Assembly: GCA_017513795.1 (NCBI GenBank)
Contig: JAFXEJ010000120.1
Span: forward strand, 1 to 51,057
DNA: 51,057 bases
Direction: 5' to 3'
Source of the DNA: Ruminococcus sp.
GTDB taxonomy: Bacteria; Bacillota; Clostridia; Oscillospirales; Ruminococcaceae
Below are positions 18,026 through 27,126 of the stretch, piece after piece. Position numbers and translations under genes: made by a program. The notes under the pieces are model-generated. The model had not been told where the DNA came from. It made no database searches and was given only the letters and a program-made list of their open reading frames with translations. Numbering within the stretch: the first letter of the stretch is position 1; each line of letters opens with the position of its first letter.

Positions 18026-18682
18026 ATGCTTTTTAAAAATATACGCCGTGATATCCGGCTCATAAAAGAAAGAGATCCGGCGGCAAGAAATGCTTTCGAA
18101 ATCCTTATGACTTATCCAAGCCTTGTCGCTATCAGAAGCTACCGCATTGCTCACTGGTTCTACAAGCACGGAATGTTCACCACAGCTCGCATAATTTCAC
18201 AAAATGCCCGCAGACGTACCGGCATTGAAATTCATCCCGGCGCTCAGATAGGCAAGGGACTTTTCATAGATCACGGAATGGGCGTGGTTATCGGTGAAAC
18301 TACCATTATCGGCGACAACTGTCTCATCTATCAGGGAGCAACTCTCGGCGGTACCGGTAAGGATAAGGGCAAGCGTCACCCTACTCTCGGCAATAACGTT
18401 CTTGTCGGCGCCGGAGCTAAGGTTCTCGGCCCGTTCAAGGTCGGAAACAACGTTAAAATCGCCGCAAATGCCGTTGTTCTCAATGAGATTCCCGATAACT
18501 GTACTGCTGTCGGAGTTCCGGCAAGAGTAGTAAAGAAAAACGGCGCAAGAATCAAGGGGCATACCGTTACTCAGGATATCGACCAGATCCACATTCCCGA
18601 TCCCGTTTCACAGGAACTCTGCCGCATGCGTGCAGAGCTTGACCGCATGAAAAAACGAATTGATGATATAGACAAAAACTGA
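18026..18682 (+). CDS. cysE: Serine O-acetyltransferase
   Basis: 218 residues from the ATG at 18026, which has GAGGAG (18007-18012) 13 bases upstream; an in-frame ATG at 18005 overlaps that same site and is less likely. The protein has the hexapeptide-repeat acyltransferase fold: HPGAQIGKGLFIDHGMGVVIGETTIIGDN, with the active-site His residues, then GGTGKDKGKRHP and NVLVGAGAKVLG. It acetylates L-serine with acetyl-CoA, the committed step to cysteine. It is the first gene of a seven-gene rightward run and is followed 23 bases later by cysS, a common pairing of cysteine synthesis and charging in Firmicutes. Confidence 0.93.
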   Translation: MLFKNIRRDIRLIKERDPAARNAFEILMTYPSLVAIRSYRIAHWFYKHGMFTTARIISQNARRRTGIEIHPGAQIGKGLFIDHGMGVVIGETTIIGDNCLIYQGATLGGTGKDKGKRHPTLGNNVLVGAGAKVLGPFKVGNNVKIAANAVVLNEIPDNCTAVGVPARVVKKNGARIKGHTVTQDIDQIHIPDPVSQELCRMRAELDRMKKRIDDIDKN

Positions 18683-18705
18683 CACTCCAGAAAGGACAGA
18701 TAAAT

Positions 18706-20127
18706 ATGCAGCTTTATAATTCACTTTCACATAAAAAGGAAGATTTCATCCCACGCTTTGAGGGCAAGGTGAGTATGTACACCTGCGGCCCTACAGTTTA
18801 CCACTTCGCTCACATCGGAAACCTCAGAAGCTATATCATGGAGGATATCCTCGAAAAATATCTCCGCTTCACAGGTCTTGACGTAAAGCGTGTAATGAAT
18901 ATCACCGATGTCGGACATCTTACCTCCGACGGCGATACCGGCGACGACAAAATGCTCAAGGGCGCAAAGCGTGAGCACAAAACTGTCATGGAAATCGCTG
19001 AGTTCTACACAAATGCTTTCTTCGCTGACTGCAAAAAGCTTAACATAAAAACTCCGGATGTTGTTGTTCCGGCTACAAGCTATATCGACGAATTTATCAA
19101 GGTGATTTCCTCCCTCCTCGAAAAAGGCTACGCTTATCAGGCTGGCGGAAATATCTACTTCGATACTTCCAAGCTCGAAAAATACTACGTTTTCAATGAC
19201 TTCAAAGAGGAAGATCTCGCAGTAGGCGTCCGTGAAGGCGTTGAAAACGACGAATACAAGCGCAATAAGGCTGACTTCGTTCTCTGGTTCACACGCTCCA
19301 AGTTCGACGATCAGGAACTTAAATGGGATTCTCCGTGGGGCGTCGGATATCCCGGCTGGCACATTGAGTGCTCCTGCATAAGCATGAAGAATCTCGGCGA
19401 ATATCTCGATCTTCACTGCGGCGGAATCGACAACGCTTTCCCGCATCACACAAACGAAATCGCACAGAGCGAGGCTTATCTCGGCCATGAATGGTGCAAT
19501 TACTGGTTCCACGTTCATCACCTCAATACAAACAGCGGCAAGATGAGTAAGTCAAGCGGAGAGTTCCTGACAGTTTCGCTCCTCGAAGAAAAGGGCTATC
19601 TGCCGGTAGTTTACCGTTTCTTCTGTCTGCTTTCTCACTACAGAAAGTCACTCGTTTTCTCATGGGAAAACCTCGACAATGCCGTTGTTTCATACAACAA
19701 GCTCATCGCAAAGATAGCTCCGCTTACAAAGGAACAGGGCGGTGATATCGACAAGGCTGAATACGACCGCCTGATGAAGCTTTTCACTGACGCTCTTGAC
19801 AACGATCTCAATACATCACTTGCGATTACCGCTCTTTATGACGTCCTCAAATCCGGCGCAAATGCCGCTGTAAAGCTTGCGCTTATAAAGGAATTCGACA
19901 AGGTTCTCGGTCTTGACCTTATCGAAAATGCCGCAAAGGCAGCAGAATCTGAGGACAACACAGACGATATCCCCGAAGAAATCATGGCTCTTGTTGAAGA
20001 AAGAAAGGCTGCCTGCAAGGAAAAGAATTTCGCTCTTGCAGACGAGATCCGTGGAAAAATCGAGGCTCTCGGCTACGAGGTCAAGGAAACACGTCAGGGC
20101 ACAGTTCTGACAAAAAAGGGTAATTAA
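18706..20127 (+). CDS. cysS: Cysteinyl-tRNA synthetase
   Basis: 473 residues, normal length. Class I signature in the form GPTVYHFAHIGNLR near the N-terminus, zinc-site Cys/His residues (TCGPTVY, later ECSC and HHTNE), and KMSKSSGEF near residue 285. It charges tRNA-Cys. AAGGACAG lies seven to eight bases before the start. Confidence 0.96.
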   Translation: MQLYNSLSHKKEDFIPRFEGKVSMYTCGPTVYHFAHIGNLRSYIMEDILEKYLRFTGLDVKRVMNITDVGHLTSDGDTGDDKMLKGAKREHKTVMEIAEFYTNAFFADCKKLNIKTPDVVVPATSYIDEFIKVISSLLEKGYAYQAGGNIYFDTSKLEKYYVFNDFKEEDLAVGVREGVENDEYKRNKADFVLWFTRSKFDDQELKWDSPWGVGYPGWHIECSCISMKNLGEYLDLHCGGIDNAFPHHTNEIAQSEAYLGHEWCNYWFHVHHLNTNSGKMSKSSGEFLTVSLLEEKGYLPVVYRFFCLLSHYRKSLVFSWENLDNAVVSYNKLIAKIAPLTKEQGGDIDKAEYDRLMKLFTDALDNDLNTSLAITALYDVLKSGANAAVKLALIKEFDKVLGLDLIENAAKAAESEDNTDDIPEEIMALVEERKAACKEKNFALADEIRGKIEALGYEVKETRQGTVLTKKGN

Positions 20128-20189
20128 ATTAGAAATTGCAGACTTCTGATATATCATAGTCATTTAACGAAAGAGAGATTTTTAACAGC

Positions 20190-20975
20190 ATGGCACGAAT
20201 TTATCCCCTGTTCAGCTCCAGCAAAGGAAATTCTACGTTCATCGGAACAGAAAAAGAAGGCGTTCTCATTGACTGCGGCGTGAGCTTCCGGCAGCTTTCA
20301 GAGGTTCTCGCACTCAATAATATTCCGCTTTCTGCGATTCGTGCCGTATTCATCACCCACGAACACAGCGATCATACAGCCGGTCTTGCTATGCTGACCA
20401 AAAAGACGGGAATGCCTGTATACGGTCAGAAACGCACTCTCCAGAGACTGTACGAAGCCGGAAAGATCGCTCCCGCTTCCAATATCATCGACATGAACGG
20501 CATCACTATCGCCTGCGGAGGCTCGGAACTTTCCTGCTTCAATACGCCGCATGATACAATTCAGAGCTGCGGCTACAGGATACATACCTCAGACGACAAA
20601 TACTGCGCTGTATGTACAGATCTCGGTCACGTTACTCCGGAGGTCGATCAGGCACTTACCGGCTGCCGTCTTGTCCTCATAGAAGCAAATTACGACGAAA
20701 ATATGCTCCGTACCGGACCTTATCCGCTCTATCTCAAGGAACGCATACTCTCGCAGAACGGTCATCTTTCCAACAACGACTGCGCCGTTCAGGTAGGAAG
20801 GCTTATCGAAAGAGGTACCACACATTTTATCCTCGGACATCTCAGTCAGGACAATAATCGTCCCGATATAGCCGAAAATACAGTGAAAAACAGCCTGTCC
20901 CAGTATAAATTCTTCAAGGATTATCTGCTGGGTGTGGCTCCCGTAAAAAGCAGCGGAGGAACGGTGATTTTCTGA
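20190..20975 (+). CDS. YycJ/WalJ-type metallo-beta-lactamase-fold hydrolase
   Basis: 261 residues. The metal site THEHSDHTAG (~52-61) and later conserved His and Asp residues (LGHVTPE, LGHLSQDNN) mark the metallo-beta-lactamase fold. The N-terminus MARIYPLFSSSKGNSTFI matches the YycJ/WalJ subgroup, whose members are linked to nuclease activity and to coordinating cell division with replication in some Firmicutes. The stop codon overlaps the rlmH start by one base, a very common YycJ-RlmH arrangement. The start has GAGAGAT upstream. Confidence 0.85.
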   Translation: MARIYPLFSSSKGNSTFIGTEKEGVLIDCGVSFRQLSEVLALNNIPLSAIRAVFITHEHSDHTAGLAMLTKKTGMPVYGQKRTLQRLYEAGKIAPASNIIDMNGITIACGGSELSCFNTPHDTIQSCGYRIHTSDDKYCAVCTDLGHVTPEVDQALTGCRLVLIEANYDENMLRTGPYPLYLKERILSQNGHLSNNDCAVQVGRLIERGTTHFILGHLSQDNNRPDIAENTVKNSLSQYKFFKDYLLGVAPVKSSGGTVIF

Positions 20976-21448
20976 TGACAATAAATCTTATCGTAATAGG
21001 CAAACTGAAAGAGGATTATCTCAGAAATGCCTGTGCAGAATATATAAAACGGCTCTCACGCTACTGCACTTTTGAGCTTCATGAGCTTGATGAGTGCCGT
21101 CTTGGTGATTCGCCGTCTGAAAAGGAAATTCTTTCCGCCCTTAAAAAAGAGGGCGAACAGATAAAACGGTTCGCAAAGGGCTTCATTATCCCTATGTGCA
21201 TCGAGGGAAAAATGCTTTCCAGTCCGCAGCTTTCGGCAAAAATGTCCGAAGCGGCCGTAAGCGGACACAGTACAATTACGTTTATCATTGGCAGTTCCTT
21301 CGGTCTCGACAGCGAGATTAAACAGATGGGCAGTCTGCGCCTTTCCATGTCGCCTATGACCTTTCCGCATCAGCTGGCAAGAGTTATGCTTCTGGAACAG
21401 ATATACCGCTCATTCCAGATTGCCGAAGGAGGTAAATATCATAAATAA
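20975..21448 (+). CDS. rlmH: 23S rRNA pseudouridine-1915 N3-methyltransferase
   Basis: 157 residues, the usual length for the family. The SPOUT-fold signatures FIIGSSFGLD and LSMSPMTFPHQLARVMLLEQ, and the C-terminal GGKYHK, are clear. It methylates pseudouridine 1915 in helix 69 of 23S rRNA using S-adenosylmethionine. Its start overlaps the upstream stop (TGATG), so translation is probably coupled. Confidence 0.93.
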   Translation: MTINLIVIGKLKEDYLRNACAEYIKRLSRYCTFELHELDECRLGDSPSEKEILSALKKEGEQIKRFAKGFIIPMCIEGKMLSSPQLSAKMSEAAVSGHSTITFIIGSSFGLDSEIKQMGSLRLSMSPMTFPHQLARVMLLEQIYRSFQIAEGGKYHK

Positions 21449-21462
21449 CAGGAGGTGTTACA

Positions 21463-22305
21463 ATGAGTCTTAATGATGAAAATTCAGAAAAAATGTCAGC
21501 AGCAGCTACAGAAATTGCCGCTCTTTCGGCAGAAGCTATCCTCTCCGGACTTTCCGCAGATAATCAGGACAGAAAAATTATCGTCCTTGACGAAACTGAT
21601 TCCACAAACAATGAAGCTAAAAAACTCGCCGCTGAGGGTGCTCCTCACGGAACCGTAGTAATTGCAGATTCACAGACATCCGGCAAGGGCAGACTTGACC
21701 GCAGATTTGTTTCTCCGGCTGGAAAAGGTCTTTACATGAGCGTTATCATCCGTCCGGAATTTGATATAAAATTTGCACCGATGATTACCTCTGCCGCCGC
21801 AGTTGCAGCTTCTATCGCTGTTGAAGAACTTTGCGGCTGCGAAGTACAGATAAAATGGGTGAACGACCTCTATATCAACGGAAAGAAAATCAGTGGAATC
21901 CTTACTGAATCTGCTGTTAATTCCGGCGGAAAATCCCTTGAATACGCCGTTATCGGCATTGGTATCAACATCTGCTCTATTACTGAGCATCTCGATGAGG
22001 AGCTTAAACTCCGTGCGTCATCAATCGAGGATGAAACAGGAAATATCCCCGACAGAAACGCTCTCTGCGCCGCCGTTCTGAACGAACTTGATACATGGCT
22101 CGGAAAAATCGAGGACCGCAGCTATATCACTGAATATCGTCAGCGTGAATTCCTTACCGGCAAGCGCATTACCGCTGAATCCGGCGGAAAAATCATCAGC
22201 GGTACGGCAGTTGGTATCGACAGAAATGCAAATCTCATGGTTGAGCTTTCAAACGGCGAGATAATCAATCTCAATTCCGGCGAAGCTAATCTGCTCAAAA
22301 AATAA
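21463..22305 (+). CDS. birA: Biotin-protein ligase, without the DNA-binding domain
   Basis: 280 residues. The catalytic domain shows LDETDSTNNEAK, the biotinyl-AMP loop GKGRLDRRFVSPAGKGLYMS, KWVNDLYINGKKISGIL and a C-terminal SH3-like domain. The N-terminal ~45 residues lack a recognisable winged helix, so it probably biotinylates carboxylase carrier proteins without acting as a repressor. AGGAGGTG precedes the start. Confidence 0.92.
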   Translation: MSLNDENSEKMSAAATEIAALSAEAILSGLSADNQDRKIIVLDETDSTNNEAKKLAAEGAPHGTVVIADSQTSGKGRLDRRFVSPAGKGLYMSVIIRPEFDIKFAPMITSAAAVAASIAVEELCGCEVQIKWVNDLYINGKKISGILTESAVNSGGKSLEYAVIGIGINICSITEHLDEELKLRASSIEDETGNIPDRNALCAAVLNELDTWLGKIEDRSYITEYRQREFLTGKRITAESGGKIISGTAVGIDRNANLMVELSNGEIINLNSGEANLLKK

Positions 22306-22339
22306 ACTGAAAATATCTGAAATATAAGGAGGTCATATT

Positions 22340-23047
22340 ATGCCGACAGCACACAACAGCGCAAAAATGGGCGATATCGCCAAAACAGTCCTCATGCCGG
22401 GAGATCCGCTGAGAGCTAAGTTCATTGCCGAAAATTATCTCGAAAATCCCGTCTGCTACAACGAAGTCAGGGGAATGCTCGGTTACACAGGTACCTACAA
22501 GGGCGTTCCTGTTTCCGTTCAGGGCAGCGGCATGGGTATGCCCTCTATCGGCATCTACTCGTGGGAGCTTTTCAACGAGTATGGCGTCGAAAATATCATC
22601 CGTGTCGGAACAGCCGGCGCTATAGCTGATAATATTGAGCTCCGTGATGTTATCATCGGCGTAAGCGCAAGCACAAACTCAAACTATGCGGCTCAGTACC
22701 GTCTGCCGGGAACTTATGCTCCTACTGCGTCATGGAAGCTTATTTCCGCCGCAGTAAGCGCCGCCGAAGAAAAGGGATGTACCTTCCATGCCGGAAATAT
22801 CCTCAGCAGCGATACTTTCTACGACGACAGCAGCAGTCTTGCCCAGTGGCAGAAAATGGGCGTTCTCGGCATCGAAATGGAAGCCGCTGCGCTCTACATG
22901 AACGCCGCAAGAGCCGGAAAAAATGCTCTGTGCATCCTTACTGTTTCGGATTGCCCTCTCAGAGGTCTTGCGACTACCGCTGAGGAACGTCAGACGACTT
23001 TCAGAGATATGATGGAAATCGCTCTGGAGGCGGCTATAAAAATATAA
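22340..23047 (+). CDS. deoD: Purine-nucleoside phosphorylase (DeoD type)
   Basis: 235 residues, the normal length for the hexameric DeoD family. Motifs: MPGDPLRAKFIAEN for phosphate binding, RVGTAGAI, GIEMEAAALY for ribose binding, and TVSDCPLRG with the catalytic Asp. It cleaves purine (deoxy)ribonucleosides with phosphate. AGGAGGTC lies seven bases upstream. Confidence 0.95.
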   Translation: MPTAHNSAKMGDIAKTVLMPGDPLRAKFIAENYLENPVCYNEVRGMLGYTGTYKGVPVSVQGSGMGMPSIGIYSWELFNEYGVENIIRVGTAGAIADNIELRDVIIGVSASTNSNYAAQYRLPGTYAPTASWKLISAAVSAAEEKGCTFHAGNILSSDTFYDDSSSLAQWQKMGVLGIEMEAAALYMNAARAGKNALCILTVSDCPLRGLATTAEERQTTFRDMMEIALEAAIKI

Positions 23048-23075
23048 GTATAATCCTATACAAAAGGTATAAGCT

Positions 23076-23708
23076 ATGAGTAAGCATATCAGACGTGCAC
23101 TCCGGACAATTCCGGCGCTTCAGCTTATTTCAGCCGCTGTTCTGCTGATAGTTTCGTTCTTTATCAGAGATATTCCGGTGAAGATTTCGCATTTCTACAA
23201 AAACGGCAGAATTGTCACGGATTCGTGGCATGAAACTTTCAGTACCATTGTCGCCGCATTGATGTTTATAATTACCGCCATGACTGTAGTTTATATTTTC
23301 ATCTGCATTGCCGCAAAAGTAAAGCACAAGGAAGATATCAGCGGAAAAATTCCGCTTGCAGTACTGATTGCCGCTGTCTGCGCTGTAATGCTGTTTTTCA
23401 GCGATATTATGGTATGCGGACTATGGTCGGATGATAACTATGAGCCGGAATGCTATAAATTTTCTGACGGTCAGCATACTATCGTCATTGAGGAGAAGTC
23501 TTTTCTGCTTCACGGCGGAGGAACGGTCTATCAGATAATGGATAACGACAAAGCTGTTGCAATTCATCAGTTCACTACCGACGACGGCGGCAGAAACAAA
23601 GGAAATTACACCATAAAATGGTACGGCGATCACGCTGAAATGACATACAATACATTCAGCTCCGGTGACAACAGGCGCACGGATAAAATCCGGTTCGCCG
23701 CCGAATAG
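23076..23708 (+). CDS. Small membrane protein of unknown function
   Basis: 210 residues with three predicted membrane helices (~13-31, ~52-75, ~92-113) and a C-terminal, probably extracellular, domain of ~95 residues rich in charged residues and Gly. I do not recognise a family. It has AAAAGG eight bases before the ATG and follows deoD by 28 bases, so it is probably the last gene of the cysE operon. Its stop lies only three bases from the feoB stop on the other strand and no terminator is visible between them. Confidence 0.6.
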   Translation: MSKHIRRALRTIPALQLISAAVLLIVSFFIRDIPVKISHFYKNGRIVTDSWHETFSTIVAALMFIITAMTVVYIFICIAAKVKHKEDISGKIPLAVLIAAVCAVMLFFSDIMVCGLWSDDNYEPECYKFSDGQHTIVIEEKSFLLHGGGTVYQIMDNDKAVAIHQFTTDDGGRNKGNYTIKWYGDHAEMTYNTFSSGDNRRTDKIRFAAE

Positions 23709-23711
23709 CAA

Positions 23712-25757
23712 TTATACCGGAAGTATATTTACGACAGCACACAGAATTACTCCCAAAGCAAAAGGAACAATGATACTCACGGCAGTCCATTTAAGGCTGC
23801 CGGTTTCTTTTTTTATCGTCATGCACGTCGTGGCGCACGGAAAATGAAACAGCGTGAAAATCACCATGCAAACTGCCGTTTTTATGTCCCAGCCGTTTGA
23901 CGTGAGTATTCGGTGAAGCTCCGCTGTGTCCGATATTTCGGTAAGGCTTCCCTGTGCAAGATACGTCATCAGAATTATCGGCACGACTATCTCATTCGCT
24001 GGAAATCCCAGTATAAAGCCGAGAAGTATTACTCCGTCCAGTCCGATAAATCTTCCGAATGGTTCGAGGAATTCCGAAGCATGGGCAAGCAGAGAGCTGT
24101 CGCCGGCTTCAACGTTGGCAAGAATCCAGATTATCAGTCCGCACGGAGCCGCCGCTGTACACGCCCTCGCAAGCACGAAAAGCGTTCTGTCGAAAACCGA
24201 GCGGATGAGAACTTTTCCTATCTGCGGACGGCGATACGGCGGAAGCTCCAGTGTGAACGAGGAGGGGATTCCACGCAGAATGGTCGCTGACATTATCTTT
24301 GATACGAAAAAGGTCATCATAACGCCGAGAAGTATCACTGCAAGAAGCATCAGCGCCGACAAAACAGACGAGACTGCACCTGAAGCTGTCACGAAAAACA
24401 TCGTGATAATAGCTATAATCGTGGGAAAGCGTCCGTTGCAAGGCACAAGGCTGTTCGTAATTATGGCTATGAGCCGTTCACGTTTTGAGTCGATTATCCG
24501 GCACCCTGTAACTCCGCAGGCATTGCAGCCGAAGCCCATTGCCATGGTTACAGCCTGTTTTCCGCACGCTCCTGAGCACCGGAAACACCGGTCAAGATTG
24601 AACGCAACCCTCGGTAAATAGCCGGAATCCTCCAGAAGCGTGAACATCGGGAAAAATATCGCCATTGGCGGAAGCATTACCGACACAACCCACGCAAGAA
24701 CCTTATATATACCCTGAATCAGCGCCCCCTCCAGCCACGAGGGCGCTCCGGCGGAAATCATCCCCTCGGACATCCTGTCTCCGAGCGCAAAAAGAGCGTC
24801 ACCAAGAAGCGCCGACGGATAATTTGCTCCGGCAACCGTTATCCACATCACAAGCGCAAGCAGAAAAAGCATCACGGGAATTCCAAAGCGGCGGCTGAGA
24901 AATATCCTGTCAAGCCGCCTGTCACGTCTGTACGGCGATCCTTTTGTGTTCACCGAAACACGTCGGGAAATCTCACGGCTTCGCTCTACATCGGCGGTGA
25001 TTATGCAGTCAGAGATTCTGTCACTTGTCCAGCCTTTCTGAGAGAGTTCCTCAATTATCTGCGATATTTCGCTGTCTGCGGTAATTTCTGCACCTTCATA
25101 TTCTGCCGCTTTCCGGAGATAATCCTCATCACCGGAAAGAATCCTAAGCGCAACGGCTCTTTTTGAAAGCTTCCGGATATTATCAAGCTTTTCTGCGATA
25201 ATTCCGGCGGCTTTTTCTATTTCGTCCGGAAGCGGCGTATGTACGGCAGAATTTTCCGGCGATCCGCTTACAAGAGCACACAGACGGCTGCACATCTCTG
25301 CGATTCCTTTTCCGCTTCGTGCTGTAACTCCGGCGACAGGCACACCCAGTAGCTCCTCCAGAAGTCCGATATCAAGCCGGATTCCCTTCTTTTTCGCTTC
25401 GTCAAGAAGATTCACGCAGACAAGCGTTTTCGGTGCGGCTTCGATTATCTGAAGCACAAGGTTGAGATTTCGTTCAAGACAGGTAGCGTCACACACAACA
25501 ACGACAGCCTCTGCACCGCCGAAGCATATAAAATCCCTTGCGGCAGCTTCTTCCGCTGAATTCGCACGGAGAGAATATGCGCCGGGAATATCCGCAAGAA
25601 TGAAGCTCATTCCGTCGTGCTCAAAGCGTCCCTCCGCCGTTGAAACTGTCTTTCCAGCCCAGTTTCCTGTATGCTGCTTCATTCCTGTAAGTTCATTGAA
25701 AACCGTTGATTTGCCCACATTCGGGTTTCCAGCCAAAGCCACAAGATGCTCCACCAT
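23712..25757 (-). CDS. feoB: Ferrous iron transporter FeoB
   Basis: 681 residues. The N-terminal GTPase domain has G1 GNPNVGKST (~10-18), G3 DIPGAY and the NLLDEAKKKG region (~117). A helical guanine-dissociation-inhibitor-like linker follows, then the membrane domain with two gate motifs, including MGFGCNACGVTGCRII, rich in Cys. It imports Fe(II). GGAGG lies five bases before the start. No feoA or feoC lies next to it. The promoter region carries an inverted repeat that could be an operator. Confidence 0.94.
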   Translation of the reverse strand: MVEHLVALAGNPNVGKSTVFNELTGMKQHTGNWAGKTVSTAEGRFEHDGMSFILADIPGAYSLRANSAEEAAARDFICFGGAEAVVVVCDATCLERNLNLVLQIIEAAPKTLVCVNLLDEAKKKGIRLDIGLLEELLGVPVAGVTARSGKGIAEMCSRLCALVSGSPENSAVHTPLPDEIEKAAGIIAEKLDNIRKLSKRAVALRILSGDEDYLRKAAEYEGAEITADSEISQIIEELSQKGWTSDRISDCIITADVERSREISRRVSVNTKGSPYRRDRRLDRIFLSRRFGIPVMLFLLALVMWITVAGANYPSALLGDALFALGDRMSEGMISAGAPSWLEGALIQGIYKVLAWVVSVMLPPMAIFFPMFTLLEDSGYLPRVAFNLDRCFRCSGACGKQAVTMAMGFGCNACGVTGCRIIDSKRERLIAIITNSLVPCNGRFPTIIAIITMFFVTASGAVSSVLSALMLLAVILLGVMMTFFVSKIMSATILRGIPSSFTLELPPYRRPQIGKVLIRSVFDRTLFVLARACTAAAPCGLIIWILANVEAGDSSLLAHASEFLEPFGRFIGLDGVILLGFILGFPANEIVVPIILMTYLAQGSLTEISDTAELHRILTSNGWDIKTAVCMVIFTLFHFPCATTCMTIKKETGSLKWTAVSIIVPFALGVILCAVVNILPV

Positions 25758-25766
25758 GACTACCTC

Positions 25767-25801
25767 CAGAATCGTTTATGCATTATTATATGCCGATTCT
25801 G
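25767..25801 (-). promoter_or_regulatory. feoB promoter inside an 8-bp inverted repeat
   Basis: CAGAATCG (25767-25774) and CGATTCTG (25794-25801) form an inverted repeat with 19 bases between, and the -10 TATAAT on the minus strand (25790-25785) sits between the arms. The -35 is poor. The arms would flank the melted region, as in a repressor operator. It does not resemble the Fur consensus. Confidence 0.4.
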
Positions 25802-25851
25802 CAAAATTGTGAGAAGGATTAAGGACGCCCGCCGGACGTCCTATAGAAACA

Positions 25852-25881
25852 AAAACAGGGGCGAACCCATGAGTTCGCCCC
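25852..25881 (-). terminator. secDF terminator formed by a member of the GGGCG hairpin family
   Basis: On the minus strand GGGGCGAAC-TCATGG-GTTCGCCCC (25881-25858) is followed by TGTTTTTGTTT. It lies 15 bases after the secF stop. It has the same outer stem as other intergenic palindromes in this window, so a repeat copy seems to serve as terminator. A second short hairpin, GGACG...CGTCC, lies at 25823-25841. Confidence 0.75.
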
Positions 25882-25896
25882 TTAATGTATTCGTGA

Positions 25897-27126
25897 TTAT
25901 TTTTCCTTTGCAGCAGCTTTCTTTGCCTTTGCTCTGTTCTTCATCCATGACCATGTTACAGGTGCAACGAAGAGTGAGGAATATGTACCGGAGATAAGAC
26001 CGAACATAAGCGGAACAGAGAAGCTGAGGAGTGAATGATATCCTGTTACGAATACTACAACTGAGATAATCAGCATTGTGCTGATAGTTGTAATCGAAGT
26101 TCTGATAGAACGTGTCAGTGACTGTGTACAGCTGATGTTGATTCTCTCGCTGAGTGTAGCCTTCGGGAAAAGTGAACGGTTTTCTCTGATTCTGTCGTAG
26201 ATAACGATAGTATTGTTGATAGAGTAACCAAGAATTGTAAGAAGTACAGCAACTGTATTCTTATCGAACTCAAATCCGAAAAGGATAGAAACAGCAATTG
26301 CTACAACGAGGTCGTGGCAAAGTGCAAAAATTGAACATAAACCAGCTGACCAACCGCCGATCTTTCTGAATCTGATAGCGATGTAGATAATGATAACGAT
26401 AGCTGCGAAAATAACGGCAACGAGACACTTGATAAGAGCCTCACGAGCTGTTGATGAGCTTACGTTATTTACGTTAGGACTGTCGATATTATTTTCAGGG
26501 AACTTTTCCATAAGACGCTCTGTAAGTGCATTGGGATGAACCTTGTTTACAGAGTCAACGAAAGTGATTTCCTTACCAGTGAATTTCTCTGTAAGTGTTG
26601 CTGTAAGAGTTTCAAGCTCAGTGTCGGAGAAATTTTCCTTTGTGAAGTTAACTGTAAGGATATTTGTACCTTCAGCGGGCTCAGAGAGCTCGATATTTGC
26701 ATCAACTCCCTTGATAATTTCGCCTGCCTTGCTGATGTCGTCAGCAGTAATTTCGCCTGTGTAGCTGAAATTATAGCTGTAATCTGTAGAAACATCGAAA
26801 GTTTCTGAGGATGTATAAGCAATGATAATCTGGCTCTTGTCGTCGTCACCGATTGCCTTACCAAGCTTAACATTTACGTTTGATTCAATAAGATCATCTA
26901 CAGCGTCCTTGACATCGTTAGCTTCGATATCGCCTGTATAGCTGTAGGAAATTTCAGATCCGCCCTTGAAATCAATTGAAAGATTTACGCCTCTTACGAT
27001 AAGTCCGACGATAAATGCGACGATAACTGCAATAGCGATACCGAGAATCATTTTCTTCTTTCCGCAGAAATTATAAACCTTTGCCGGCATAATAGCTGCG
27101 ACTTCTTTTTTAGTTTTCTTCGTCAT
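25897..27126 (-). CDS. secF: Protein translocase subunit SecF
   Basis: 409 residues, about 100 longer than usual. Membrane helix 1 (~26-46) is followed by the conserved SIDFKGGSEI motif and a long extracellular region (~60-225) that seems to hold two related subdomains (~60-107 and ~119-163), then helices 2-6 (~232-390) with the RIRENR loop. With SecD it uses the proton gradient to help complete protein export. Its ATG overlaps the secD stop (ATGA), so translation is coupled. Confidence 0.93.
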   Translation of the reverse strand: MTKKTKKEVAAIMPAKVYNFCGKKKMILGIAIAVIVAFIVGLIVRGVNLSIDFKGGSEISYSYTGDIEANDVKDAVDDLIESNVNVKLGKAIGDDDKSQIIIAYTSSETFDVSTDYSYNFSYTGEITADDISKAGEIIKGVDANIELSEPAEGTNILTVNFTKENFSDTELETLTATLTEKFTGKEITFVDSVNKVHPNALTERLMEKFPENNIDSPNVNNVSSSTAREALIKCLVAVIFAAIVIIIYIAIRFRKIGGWSAGLCSIFALCHDLVVAIAVSILFGFEFDKNTVAVLLTILGYSINNTIVIYDRIRENRSLFPKATLSERINISCTQSLTRSIRTSITTISTMLIISVVVFVTGYHSLLSFSVPLMFGLISGTYSSLFVAPVTWSWMKNRAKAKKAAAKEK

